This document shows positions 25,086 through 33,464 of a DNA stretch of 64,000 nt, piece after piece (position 1 is the stretch's first letter; the number at the start of each line of letters is the position of its first letter). The DNA comes from VAZQ01 sp963841705 (GTDB taxonomy: Bacteria; Pseudomonadota; Alphaproteobacteria; Rhizobiales; Xanthobacteraceae): contig CAWJDY010000018.1 of the NCBI GenBank assembly GCA_963841705.1, positions 62,001 to 126,000 on the forward strand, given 5' to 3'. A model generated the notes under the pieces. The model made no database searches and was not told where the DNA came from. It worked only from the letters and a program-made list of their open reading frames with translations. The translations under genes were made by a program, and so were the position numbers.

Positions 25086-25676
25086 CTGACCATCGCAGGA
25101 GCGCTCGCAGTTCTAGATGTCGGATGGCCAGCCGTTTTCTGGCAGCGGCGCCTGGGCGTAGGCGGCCGAAGTTTCACGATATGGAAAATTCGTACCTTGC
25201 GACCACCCTTCGATCAGTTTGGTCAGACTATACCCGACAAAGAGCGACAATCCTGGCTTGGCTCCTTTCTCAGAAGGGCGCGTCTGGACGAGCTTCCGCA
25301 ACTGGCGAATGTGCTGGTGGGGGATATGTCCTTGGTTGGGCCTCGGCCCCTGCTCCCACGCGATCAGCCGACGAATCCCACCGTCCGTCTTACCATTCGG
25401 CCAGGCATCACCGGCTGGGCGCAGGTGAACGGCGGAACACTCTTAACCCCGAGCGAGAAAGACGTCTTGGACGAATGGTACGTGCGCAACGCCTCGTTCT
25501 GGCTTGATCTGCGGATCGTGATGATGACTTTCCGCGTCATGATCTGGGGTCAACGTCAACCCGATCAGGCGATTTTCAGTTTACCCGCTATCCGCGCAGC
25601 AAAGCCGGTCTACCTTTACGCACAGAACGCAGCCGTTGTTCCGGCCACGCGATCGGTCAAGCGCGCCCTTGGCTAA
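25086..25676 (+). pseudogene. Bacterial sugar transferase (undecaprenyl-phosphate phosphosugar transferase family), 5'-truncated
   Basis: The frame encodes the catalytic C-terminal domain of the WbaP/PglC-type family: FWQRRLGVGGRSFTIWKIRTLR, RRARLDELPQLANVLVGDMS, LVGPRPLL and RPGITGWAQVNGG, then WYVRNASFWLDLRIV. These are the DE-P and GPRP-type motifs of monotopic phosphoglycosyl transferases. The membrane-entry part is only partly present and there is no proper start codon; the IS66 remnant abuts at 25085. A TTG at 25197 lies inside the domain. It was probably an exopolysaccharide-initiating enzyme before truncation. Confidence 0.8.
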
Positions 25677-26224
25677 AGTGTATTGGTCGGTGCGGTTCAG
25701 CTTGATTGCAATTGCTGGCTGACCAGCCCGGCCAAAGCCGGTGATTGTGCCACACCCGGAGCTAACCGCTCCCTGGCGGGTCCGACGGGTATCCAGCTTT
25801 GCGCAACTGATAAGGCAAATGACATTTCCTTATCAGTGCTTTGCGGCGGCGTAGATACCTCGCCTGACGCCGACCACGCTCCCGGCCTCTGCCAGCTGTT
25901 CTGGAATCCTGGACGCGGTGCGCAAAGGGCCGCAACGCCTTGAGCTACTCGCAGTCCATCCGCAGGGCGTAGATTTTTCCCCGCTGGCAGGCTTGCCGTT
26001 TAACTCCAAGCCCCACGGGGCACTCTGGCGAACCAGCCCGCGCTTCGGCCGAGTACGTAGGGCACTTTTGGATATCAGAATCAACGCTGCCGTCAGGCAG
26101 ATCAGGTCGGCGCTGCGCAACCGGCAAGCATTAAGCCGCTTCGACTAACTTCGTCGCCGATCGTGATCGCTTGGTTTCTGCTGTACCGGTATTTGCTGGA
26201 ACGCCAATTCCGCCCGGAACACAG
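25677..26224. other. Intergenic stretch without a supportable gene
   Basis: 548 bp. Short frames on both strands lack domain features or good ribosome sites. Nothing recognisable was found; it separates the truncated sugar transferase from the recombination module. Confidence 0.4.
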
Positions 26225-26506
26225 TCACTCCTTGGGCGCATTACGCCTCGGTCTTTTTCTGAGGCGCGCCCCTGGCCCCCCGCCGTTTTCGTCGATGATC
26301 TCAACCCCCGCAGATTCTAGAGCGCTACGAATTGCGAGTTCATTTGCGACTGTAAGCGAAGTTGCGTGCCCGCCCTGTTCAGCGCGCTGGATCGTGCGCA
26401 AGCTTACTGCCGACTGACGCGAGAGATCCTCTGCAGTCCACCCAAGGAGTGATCGGGCAGCCCTTATCTGAAGGCCACCTAAGCGGTATATTCGCGCTTG
26501 ACGCAT
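26225..26506 (-). CDS. Small XRE-type HTH regulator
   Basis: A 93-residue DNA-binding protein. LQIRAARSLLGWTAEDLSRQ and SAVSLRTIQRAEQG form the XRE helix-turn-helix (about residues 12-45). The C-terminus ALESAGVEIIDENGGGPGARLRK is the common tail of small Hyphomicrobiales HTH regulators. It is divergent from the YqaJ gene across only 58 bp, so it is the obvious candidate to control the recombination module, like a phage repressor. Confidence 0.82.
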   Translation of the reverse strand: MRQARIYRLGGLQIRAARSLLGWTAEDLSRQSAVSLRTIQRAEQGGHATSLTVANELAIRSALESAGVEIIDENGGGPGARLRKRPRRNAPKE

Positions 26507-26564
26507 AATCCGCCATATGTCATAAAAGCCGCCAAAGCCATTTCATCGGGAAGGTGCTAGAGAA

Positions 26565-27395
26565 ATGAAAACTGAGGCATTTACAGCGACATTTGTGAAC
26601 CGCCGAATGTTTATCGGCGGCTCAGACGCCCGCATCATCATGGGGTACGATGAATCCGCCCTGATCCGCCTCTGGCGGGAGAAACGCGGCGAGGTGGCCT
26701 CGGAGGACCTCTCGGGCAACCTCATCGTGCAGCTCGGCAAGGCCACCGAAGATCTCAACCGGACTTGGTACGAGCGTAACACCGGCCGAAAAGTCGGGGA
26801 TGTCCAGCGCCTGGTGAGGCACTCTGCGATTTCATACATGGCCGCGACCCTCGACGGCATCGTGGAGGACGTTGGCGCCGTATTCGAAGCCAAGTTCATG
26901 CTGCCGTGGTCCTTCTCCGAGGAGGCGGCGGTCGAAAAGCACATGGCCCAGCTGCAGCACAACATGTGGGTCACGCATCTGCGGACCGCGGTGCTCTCGA
27001 TCATCACCGGTGGAGGCAAGTGGGTCGAGATCACGATTCCCATGGATCCACTCTACCTCAGCATCCTCGTGTCGGCCGAAAAGAAATTCTGGCGCTGTGT
27101 GCAAAGCGGGGAGATGCCGCACCTGATCAATGTCGAGGCGCCGCGCCCGCGCATCGAAGCCATCCGCATCGTGGACATGACCTCGTCCAATTCCTGGGCG
27201 GAGTTCGCGGCCCTCTTTCGCACTACCCGCGCCGCATTTCTCGACCACGAGCGGGCGAAGACCGAGCTTAAGACCCTCATTCCCGAAGATGCTAAGGAGG
27301 CGATCGGCCATGGGGTGCGCGCCAAGCGCTCGAAATCCGATGCCATCAGCTTCGACATTCTCGATACGGAGGCCGCCCGTGCAGCAGTCCAGTGA
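26565..27395 (+). CDS. YqaJ-like viral recombinase/exonuclease family protein
   Basis: A 276-residue nuclease of the YqaJ/lambda-exonuclease (PD-(D/E)XK) type. Visible: IGGSDARIIMGYDESALIRLWREKRGE at the N-terminus, a GLATEDLN-like GKATEDLNRTWYERNTGR, then the core AATLDGIVEDVGAVFEAKFM with the catalytic Asp and ExK, and HMAQLQHNMWVT. It would resect DNA ends to load the annealing protein encoded next. It overlaps the ERF gene by 17 bp. First rightward gene of the module, divergent from the HTH regulator. Confidence 0.85.
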   Translation: MKTEAFTATFVNRRMFIGGSDARIIMGYDESALIRLWREKRGEVASEDLSGNLIVQLGKATEDLNRTWYERNTGRKVGDVQRLVRHSAISYMAATLDGIVEDVGAVFEAKFMLPWSFSEEAAVEKHMAQLQHNMWVTHLRTAVLSIITGGGKWVEITIPMDPLYLSILVSAEKKFWRCVQSGEMPHLINVEAPRPRIEAIRIVDMTSSNSWAEFAALFRTTRAAFLDHERAKTELKTLIPEDAKEAIGHGVRAKRSKSDAISFDILDTEAARAAVQ

Positions 27396-28785
27396 ATCCA
27401 TCGCGGCCCTCGCCGCAGCCCTGGCCAAGGCACAAGCGCAGCTGGTCAACCCGGAAAAATCGCTGACTGCGACCATTCGGACCGGGCGGCAGGGAGAAAT
27501 CGAACGCACCTTCCGCTACGCGCCGCTCTCGAGCGGCCTGGAGATTGTTCGCAAGACGCTGAGCGAGCAGGAGATCGCGGTCATGCAGACCACGGCTATC
27601 GATCTCGCCTCGCGCATCCTGAATTTGACTACCATACTCGCCCACTCCTCCGGTCAATGGATCGCCTCCCAATGGCCGATGTGCCCGCTCGCCGACATCG
27701 CGAGCCCACGCCGTATGGGCGCCGCCCTCACCTACGCTCGCCGGTATACCCTGTTCACCCTCGTCGGCATTGCCGGCGAGGACGATCTGGACGCCCCAGA
27801 TCTCTGCGCTGCACCGGCCATGAACTCCCCGGCAGTCGGGTGGCAAATCGCGCCCAAGACATCAGGTAACAGCAGAACGAATGCAGGCGAAAGACCCGCG
27901 ACCTCAGCCATCCTGCCAGCAGAACAATCGGCTGTGCTGCGCGATCGTCTCATTCACGAGGTCATCGGGCTCGGATCCCAGGACAGCGCGACCGCGTGGG
28001 CCAAGAAGGCCATTCCTCTCAAGAACACGCTCACCGCAGCAGATGCAAGGTTGGTAGAAACCGCGTTTGCGCTGAAGCAATCTGCGTTCTCGCTGTCCCA
28101 TGATGCCGAACCGTCGACGGCGGATCTGTTCGAGGCAACTGCACCGGCTGTCACGCCTGCGGCAGCGGATGCCCCTCCAGCGGCCGATGCGCTTTCGCCC
28201 GCCGATACACCGGCGGGATGGGATCCAGCTCCTGCGGGCGGACACCCTGGAGCCAGCGGTGCTGCCGACGGGCAACAGCCCGGCCGGATCGACAAAAGCG
28301 TGCTGACGATCAGCACGCCCAAGCGCCGCCGCGACAAGGAGCACCTGCGTTTCGTAGCCCAGCAAACCTGCGTGCTGTGCGGCCGCAAGCCCTCGGAGGC
28401 CCACCACATCCGATTTGCGCAGCCGCGGGCGCTTGGCCGCAAATCGAGCGATGAATTCGCCGTCCCCCTCTGCCGGGCGCATCACCGCGCCGTTCACCGG
28501 GTCGGAGACGAGAAAGCCTGGTGGCAGCAGGCTGGCGTCGATCCCATCAAGATCGCCCGCAAGCTTTGGAAACTTACCCGTTTGGGCGGGCCGCGCATTC
28601 GGCCAGCGACCCCGACGCAAGACACGGCTTGCGGAGCCGGCGCCAAATGCTGGCGGACAACTGCCGACGGCGCCAGTTACGGCTTAGCAACAGTTTGCCT
28701 TCGACCAACATGCTCAGCGCAATCGGGCTGCGTGGAGAACTATTTCACACCCCGACCGGGAAGGCCTTCGCCGACATCCCAGTGA
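27379..28785 (+). CDS. ERF-family single-strand annealing protein fused to DUF968/HNH-like domain
   Basis: The GTG at 27379 sits 6 nt after GGAGG and is preferred to the ATG at 27289 inside yqaJ; the product is 468 residues. Residues about 1-140 are an ERF recombinase (IAALAAALAKAQAQLVNPEKS, then GAALTYARRYTLFTLVGIAGEDDLD). An Ala/Pro-rich linker runs to about 310. Residues about 318-385 are a Cys/His domain: CVLCGRKPSEAHH, then DEFAVPLCRAHHRAVHR, like the phage DUF968 HNH fold. The last ~65 residues look unrelated and overlap the next gene, so the 3' end may carry an indel. Confidence 0.82.
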   Translation: MQQSSESIAALAAALAKAQAQLVNPEKSLTATIRTGRQGEIERTFRYAPLSSGLEIVRKTLSEQEIAVMQTTAIDLASRILNLTTILAHSSGQWIASQWPMCPLADIASPRRMGAALTYARRYTLFTLVGIAGEDDLDAPDLCAAPAMNSPAVGWQIAPKTSGNSRTNAGERPATSAILPAEQSAVLRDRLIHEVIGLGSQDSATAWAKKAIPLKNTLTAADARLVETAFALKQSAFSLSHDAEPSTADLFEATAPAVTPAAADAPPAADALSPADTPAGWDPAPAGGHPGASGAADGQQPGRIDKSVLTISTPKRRRDKEHLRFVAQQTCVLCGRKPSEAHHIRFAQPRALGRKSSDEFAVPLCRAHHRAVHRVGDEKAWWQQAGVDPIKIARKLWKLTRLGGPRIRPATPTQDTACGAGAKCWRTTADGASYGLATVCLRPTCSAQSGCVENYFTPRPGRPSPTSQ

Positions 28786-30200
28786 ATGACCACCGGGAAA
28801 CCTGGCCCATCCGCAGTACCCGGTTCCGCAACTGGTTGCGGCGCTGCTATTATGAGGCAACCGGCGAAGCCGCGAGCGCAGCGGCTATTCGCTCAGCTCT
28901 CGATCTCTGCGAAGCGCGGGCGCAATTCGACGGGCGGGAACGCGCCGTTCACATCCGCGTTGCCGAGCACGCCGGCTACCTCTATCTCGATCTCGCCGAT
29001 GAGCACTGGCGCGCCGTGCAAATCGGGCCGGACGGATGGCAGGTAATCGCGTCTCCGCCGGTTCGCTTCCGCCGGCCGCCGGGGATGCGGGCTTTGCCCG
29101 AGCCGGAGCGGGGAGGCTCAATTGAAGCGCTCAATGCGTTTCTGAACCTGGCGAGCCGGAACGACTTTGTCCTGATCGTCGCTTGGTTGTTGGCGACCCT
29201 GCGCTCCGGTGGTCCTTATCCACTGCTGGCGATTTCGGGTGAGCAGGGCTCAGCCAAGACCGTCCTCTCCAAAATCCTCAAGGCCTTGATCGACCCCAAT
29301 ACCGCGCCGGTGCGGGCACTTTCGCGCGAGGAGCGCGAGCTGATGATCGCGGCCAATAACGGCCATCTGCTGGCATTCGACAATCTCTCCGGGTTGCCAC
29401 ATTCCTTCTCCGACGCCCTCTGCCGTCTCGCCACCGGCGGCAGCTTCGCGGTGCGGCAGCTCTACACCAACGATGAGGAGGTGCTGTTCGAAGCGGCGCG
29501 CCCCATCCTGTTGAACGGCATCGAGGATGTCATCAGCCGGCCGGACCTCGGCGACCGGGCCATCTTTGTCACCTTACCGGCGATCATAGAGGCGGACCGG
29601 CGTTCGGAAGCCGAGCTGTGGCGGGAATTCGAAACCGTGCGCCCGCGCATCCTGGGTGCCCTGCTCGACGCGGTGGTACATGGGTTGCGAAGGATCGATC
29701 AGGTTCGTCTCAATCGCCTGCCGCGCATGGCGGATTTCGCGCTGTGGGCCGCGGCATGCGAAACCGCCTTCTGGCCCGCCGGGACTTTCGCCCGCGCCTA
29801 TGCCGCCAATCGCAGGGCGGCGATCGAGAGCATCATCGAAGCAGACCCGGTGGCCACTTGCGTGCGCACGATTATGGGAGAACGGAGCAGTTGGAGCGGG
29901 AGCGCATCAGACCTGCTGCGTTTGTGTGCCGACAGTGCTCGCGAAGACATTTCCGCGAGTCCACCATGGGCAAAAAATCCCCGAGTTCTGGCGGGACGAC
30001 TGCGTCGCGCGCAGACATTCCTTCGCATGCTGGACATTGAGATTGCGTTCGCCCGCGAAGGTCGGGAAGGGGCACGGATGATCAGGATGAGCACAATACG
30101 CAACACCTCCGTCCCGGCGCCATCCGAACCTATTGCTACCACCGCCACTCCGTTGGTGGCGCCTAACGGCTCGAAAGCGGCTCATGCGGGTTTGGTGTGA
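28710..30200 (+). CDS. P-loop ATPase of the recombination module, function unknown
   Basis: About 496 residues from the ATG at 28710 (no clear ribosome site; the open frame extends to 28521). Walker A GEQGSAKTVLSK (about residue 177), a probable Walker B LLAFDNLSGLP, and a sensor-like RPILLNGIEDVISRPDLGDRA. The N-terminal part (FADIPVNDHRETWPIRSTRF and AHIRVAEHAGYLYLDLADEHWRAV style) recalls primase/helicase proteins of mobile elements. A C-terminal winged-helix-like segment holds LAGRLRRAQTFL. It is probably a replicative or recombination helicase. Frameshifted pieces of sister copies lie at 21758-22081 and 33465-33893. Confidence 0.75.
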   Translation: MLSAIGLRGELFHTPTGKAFADIPVNDHRETWPIRSTRFRNWLRRCYYEATGEAASAAAIRSALDLCEARAQFDGRERAVHIRVAEHAGYLYLDLADEHWRAVQIGPDGWQVIASPPVRFRRPPGMRALPEPERGGSIEALNAFLNLASRNDFVLIVAWLLATLRSGGPYPLLAISGEQGSAKTVLSKILKALIDPNTAPVRALSREERELMIAANNGHLLAFDNLSGLPHSFSDALCRLATGGSFAVRQLYTNDEEVLFEAARPILLNGIEDVISRPDLGDRAIFVTLPAIIEADRRSEAELWREFETVRPRILGALLDAVVHGLRRIDQVRLNRLPRMADFALWAAACETAFWPAGTFARAYAANRRAAIESIIEADPVATCVRTIMGERSSWSGSASDLLRLCADSAREDISASPPWAKNPRVLAGRLRRAQTFLRMLDIEIAFAREGREGARMIRMSTIRNTSVPAPSEPIATTATPLVAPNGSKAAHAGLV

Positions 30201-30237
30201 TAAGGGGTTTTTCGCTATACAGGTCCTAAACTGAACA

Positions 30238-30613
30238 ATGAAGCCCGACCATCTTAAGCCGCTCATCTGGATTGGTACGAGCCGGCGAGAGTTAAAAGCC
30301 ATGCCCCAGACGGTGGAAAGCGAGCTCGGCTATGCGCTTTACGTCGCGCAGCTAGGCGGCATACACCGGAAGTCAAAGCCGCTGAAGGGGTTCGGCGGAA
30401 CCAGGGTGATGGAAATCGTAAGTGATCATCGCGGCAACAAGCTACCGCTGTATTTATACCGTGCGCTTTTCCGGACCGGTTTACGTATTGCACACTTTTC
30501 AGAAGAAATCGAGGAAGGGTCGTGAAACACCGAAAGCCGAGATTGAGCTCATTCAACAGCGCTTGCGCGAAGCAGAACGCGTTATGGTGGAGCGCAGTGC
30601 GACAGGAGAATAA
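30238..30613 (+). pseudogene. RelE/HigB-type (Gp49-like) toxin, frameshifted
   Basis: The first frame gives MKPDHLKPLIWIGTSRRELK, GYALYVAQLGG and KPLKGFGGTRVMEIVSDHRGN. After a single-base shift near 30440 a second frame gives SYRCIYTVRFSGPVYVLHTF, QKKSRKGRETPKAEIELIQQRL. Joined, these make a normal ~120-residue phage-derived Gp49-like toxin. The shift removes the catalytic C-terminal half from the first frame. The antitoxin gene starts 3 bp after the second frame ends and is intact. Confidence 0.8.
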
Positions 30614-30615
30614 GA

Positions 30616-30942
30616 ATGACCAAAAAGAAAACTGTATATGAAGTTGGGAGCGGCAACGTCTTCGCTGATCTCGGTCTTCCCAATGCGGAGGAACATCTGA
30701 TTAAGGCGCAGCTCGTGTATAAAATCGAGATCGTAATGAAGGAGCGCAAGCTAAAGCAGGCTGAAGCCGCCCGGCTGTTCGGGATCAAGCAGCCCGACAT
30801 TGCCAAGATGCTGCGCGGTGACTTCCAGCAGTTCTCCGTTGATCGATTACTGCGGTTCCTAGTTGCACTAGGCCAGGACGTAGAGATCGTTATCAAGCCA
30901 AACCCGAATAGCCGACAGCCGGCGCAGCTTCGCGTAGCTTGA
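30616..30942 (+). CDS. HigA-type XRE antitoxin
   Basis: A 108-residue antitoxin with an XRE helix-turn-helix: KLKQAEAARLFGIKQPDIAKML, followed by RGDFQQFSVDRLLRFLVALGQDVEIVI, the standard DNA-binding region of this HigA subfamily. Ribosome site aggag precedes the ATG. Its toxin partner directly upstream is frameshifted, so this looks like an orphaned antitoxin. It could still repress its own promoter or counter a related toxin. Confidence 0.85.
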   Translation: MTKKKTVYEVGSGNVFADLGLPNAEEHLIKAQLVYKIEIVMKERKLKQAEAARLFGIKQPDIAKMLRGDFQQFSVDRLLRFLVALGQDVEIVIKPNPNSRQPAQLRVA

Positions 30943-31146
30943 AAGGCGCGATCACAATGGATGAGCCTAACTTTCGGGGGATAGGCGGACGCCCGCCTGT
31001 TTAAGAGGCCGGCCGGCACTTTCGCTCGTGCCTACCCGAGGGGGGCCACTTCGGATGCCCAGAGAGGCGTATGCAGACGATGCTGACGGTACTGACGGAA
31101 AGCCGCCCTTTCCGGTGATCAGGGGCGCTGAAAACACAATTCATCA

Positions 31147-31246
31147 ATGGAAACCGTTCTCGTCCAGTGGTGGCGCCCGGTTTATCGGCAGCCACACCTG
31201 CAAGGCAATGGCCGCGGAGGGCTTCGTCCCGGTCGCATTTGACCAA
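31147..31246 (+). pseudogene. UDP-glucose 4-epimerase (galE) 5' scrap
   Basis: METVLV is followed, after a frameshift, by GARFIGSHTCKAMAAEGFVP and VAFD. This is the Rossmann-fold opening of GalE (TGGAGFIGSHTCKAL type). Only about 33 codons remain and the G-rich loop is damaged. It is a fragment captured by rearrangement. Confidence 0.7.
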
Positions 31247-31259
31247 GCGGCCATGCCGA

Positions 31260-31742
31260 TTTCGTGCGCTCGGGCCCGCTCTCCTGTACGCTGTCGACGT
31301 GCTTTGACCTTCAGCCGCACTATCTCCCCCGCGCGCAGGGCGCATCCATACCCGAGGCTGAGCAGGACGCACCCTGAGACTGCTGGCTACGGCGAGCAAC
31401 CTGCGCGTCTCGTCTGGGCTCATCATCTGCGGAATCTTGTGCGGCTCGCGGATGTGATAGATCTCGGCCGCGAGGTCGAGCCGCCGCGGCGTCACGCGGA
31501 ACAGAAACCGCATTGCGGTCATAATCCGGTTGCGGTTACAGATGCTCATCCCTGTCTCGGCCAAGTGCAGTTGAAAAAGACGGATGTCCTCGCGTGTCGC
31601 GGTCTCAGGTGAGCGCTTGAGAAACGCAGCGAACGCTTGCAGCTGTAGATGTGCCCTCGCTGGGTGTGTGCGCACACAGCTTGCGCGGGTTCATGTCCTC
31701 GATCATACGTTGACGCAGCGGGGTGATAGCCTCGGTTGTCAT
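31260..31742 (-). pseudogene. Tyrosine-recombinase (site-specific integrase) remnant
   Basis: From the ATG at 31742 the frame reads TEAITPLRQRMIEDMNPRKL. After frameshifts it reads FAAFLKRSPETATREDIRLF, QLHLAETGMSICNRNRIMTA, MRFLFRV and IYHIREPHKIPQMMSPDETRRLLA. This is the SAM-like N-terminal core-binding domain of integrases associated with IS91-like elements. The catalytic domain is lost: later sequence corresponds only to a frameshifted GYGCxLRAGE segment. Inactive. Confidence 0.78.
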
Positions 31743-32004
31743 AGCCAACTCCTGTCGTGGATGAGGTTCACGACACCTCAATCCTCAAGACAGGCGGCTT
31801 CCCCCCGCTACCTACGATCTTACGCCTGGGGATAATCTGGCCTGGCACGCGGGCAGCCCGCTGTATCGCCTAGGCGATTTAGATTTAGTGCTTTGGCACC
31901 TCTGAGGCATCCGGCAGTGCCAGCCGGTATGTCCGGACTACTTCGGCGTGGATGCCCATTTTCGTCCCACGTTCTGCGCAAGAGAGCGTGCCTGTAAACG
32001 TAAC

Positions 32005-32292
32005 TCAGGGCGGATCGCGGTGTGAGTTGAGATTCCCTAGCAGCTGCCGCGATTGCCGCAAGAGAGCTTGTACACGCCTGCGTTGTTCTATCGCCTCACG
32101 GGTATAGAGGCCTTGTTTCAGTGCGTTCTTGTTTCCTCGCGGCGCGCCCGATCCTGGCGCCCCTCCGTGCATCCGGCAGCGCCGTTTCCCACGGACGGAC
32201 GGAGACTTGCACGGCCTGCCCGAACGTGTCTTCGCGCCACAGCGCTGGGCCGCCAGCATCATCTCGGTATTGCGCACGTGGCTGCTGCTCAT
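32005..32292 (-). CDS. Small HGG-motif Cys/Arg-rich protein, cassette copy B second gene
   Basis: A 95-residue basic protein with CGAKTRSGRPCKSP, CRMHGGAPGSG and PRGNKNALKQGLYTREA, almost the same as the product at 18342-18611. Cys and His spacing suggests a small metal site; role unknown. It overlaps the upstream gene by 4 bp (ATGA), exactly as in copy A. Confidence 0.72.
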   Translation of the reverse strand: MSSSHVRNTEMMLAAQRCGAKTRSGRPCKSPSVRGKRRCRMHGGAPGSGAPRGNKNALKQGLYTREAIEQRRRVQALLRQSRQLLGNLNSHRDPP

Positions 32293-33353
32293 TTTAGGTG
32301 CGGCGGCCTCGCTCGTCGCGCCAATCGGATGTTTTGCGTGCGTAACCTGCGCTCTCCCTCATCATCGGCCGGCTGGACAGTGTCAGAAGCGGCTCCACCG
32401 TTCAGACGCTGATGACCCGCGTCAGTAGGCAATGGAACTCCAACCTTCTCGCCGACGAGTAAAGGTGACCCATCAGTCATTCTTGGCGGGGTCTCACTTG
32501 CCGGTTGTGTGACGTTCGCGACTATCGACCGGGTGTCACAATTGATCGAAACGTTTTGCACCGTCTGTGGGCCGCCCGTCTGGTACCGATGTAACGCTTC
32601 CAATTGCATCACAAAGGTACGAGCGAGCTTATTCAACGGGGCACTATCCAGCTGAGGAATCTTCTTCGAAAGAGATGGGCCGCGTGAGAGCTTCATGAAC
32701 GCGAGGTGGATCGCAGCCATTTGGGCACCGAGCATCGCCATAAGCTCATGCCTCGGCTTAATTCCTTTTATGACCGAGAGCATGAAGTTAAGCTGGCCCT
32801 CCTCGAGATCCCCATAAATGCTGGCTATGTCCGCCAGCTGGGAAACCAAGCCGCTCAGGAAATTGGGGTCGGCAGTTCCCATGGCATTCATGAGACGTGC
32901 GAGCCCGATCTCCTGGTCGGGATGATCTATTTTCAGCGATTGATCTTCTTCGGTTGGCGCCTTCAGTCTCACAAACTGCATTGCTCCCTTCCGAGCAAGA
33001 TATTCTTCCAGTTCAGCAAGTTCACTCGCCGTACGCTCTCGTTGAGGTAGCGCCTTCTGCTGTGATGCCTCGGGCCCACTCATTGGCGTCGCCTCGGCGC
33101 TCATGCCAGTCCTGCTTGGCGTAGATTCACGTTGCGCTGGCGGAGACTGCTGTGCTGGCTTGGGCGCACTGACTGGGCTCGCGCCGGCGCTCACACCCAT
33201 CCTTCTTGGCGTGCGCTCATGTTGGTCTACCGGAGGATGCTGTGCTGGGTTCGGCTTGGCGCGCACTCTCGCCGTATGCTCAGGTCGCGCTGCCGGGTTC
33301 TGCTGTGTTGGCGGCGCACCGACGCGCACGCCAATCGTTTCGTTGATTGGCAT
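32289..33353 (-). CDS. Hypothetical protein with proline-rich repeats, cassette copy B first gene
   Basis: A 354-residue protein of unknown function. From MPINETIGVRV (33353; the open frame begins 16 codons earlier at a TTG) the N-terminal third is Pro/Gln/Ser-rich and holds about three imperfect ~30-residue repeats built on RxGxSAxAxPxS, then PxxxQQxxPxQRExTxS. The C-terminal half (about residues 150-290) is a helical domain shared with copy A: HPDQEIGLARLMNAMGTADP, LNFMLSVIKGIKPRHELMAM, LARTFVMQLEALHRYQTGG. No signal peptide or membrane helix. Copy A lacks the repeat part. Confidence 0.7.
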   Translation of the reverse strand: MPINETIGVRVGAPPTQQNPAARPEHTARVRAKPNPAQHPPVDQHERTPRRMGVSAGASPVSAPKPAQQSPPAQRESTPSRTGMSAEATPMSGPEASQQKALPQRERTASELAELEEYLARKGAMQFVRLKAPTEEDQSLKIDHPDQEIGLARLMNAMGTADPNFLSGLVSQLADIASIYGDLEEGQLNFMLSVIKGIKPRHELMAMLGAQMAAIHLAFMKLSRGPSLSKKIPQLDSAPLNKLARTFVMQLEALHRYQTGGPQTVQNVSINCDTRSIVANVTQPASETPPRMTDGSPLLVGEKVGVPLPTDAGHQRLNGGAASDTVQPADDEGERRLRTQNIRLARRARPPHLK

Positions 33354-33464
33354 TGGGTTTAAATTCCCGTGGATATGTGCCCGTCGGTAGGCATAACGCA
33401 ACGTGTGCTATACGGGTTCCCCATAATCGATCTACTTTGCCTGGGGTTGTTTTTCACTTTTCGA

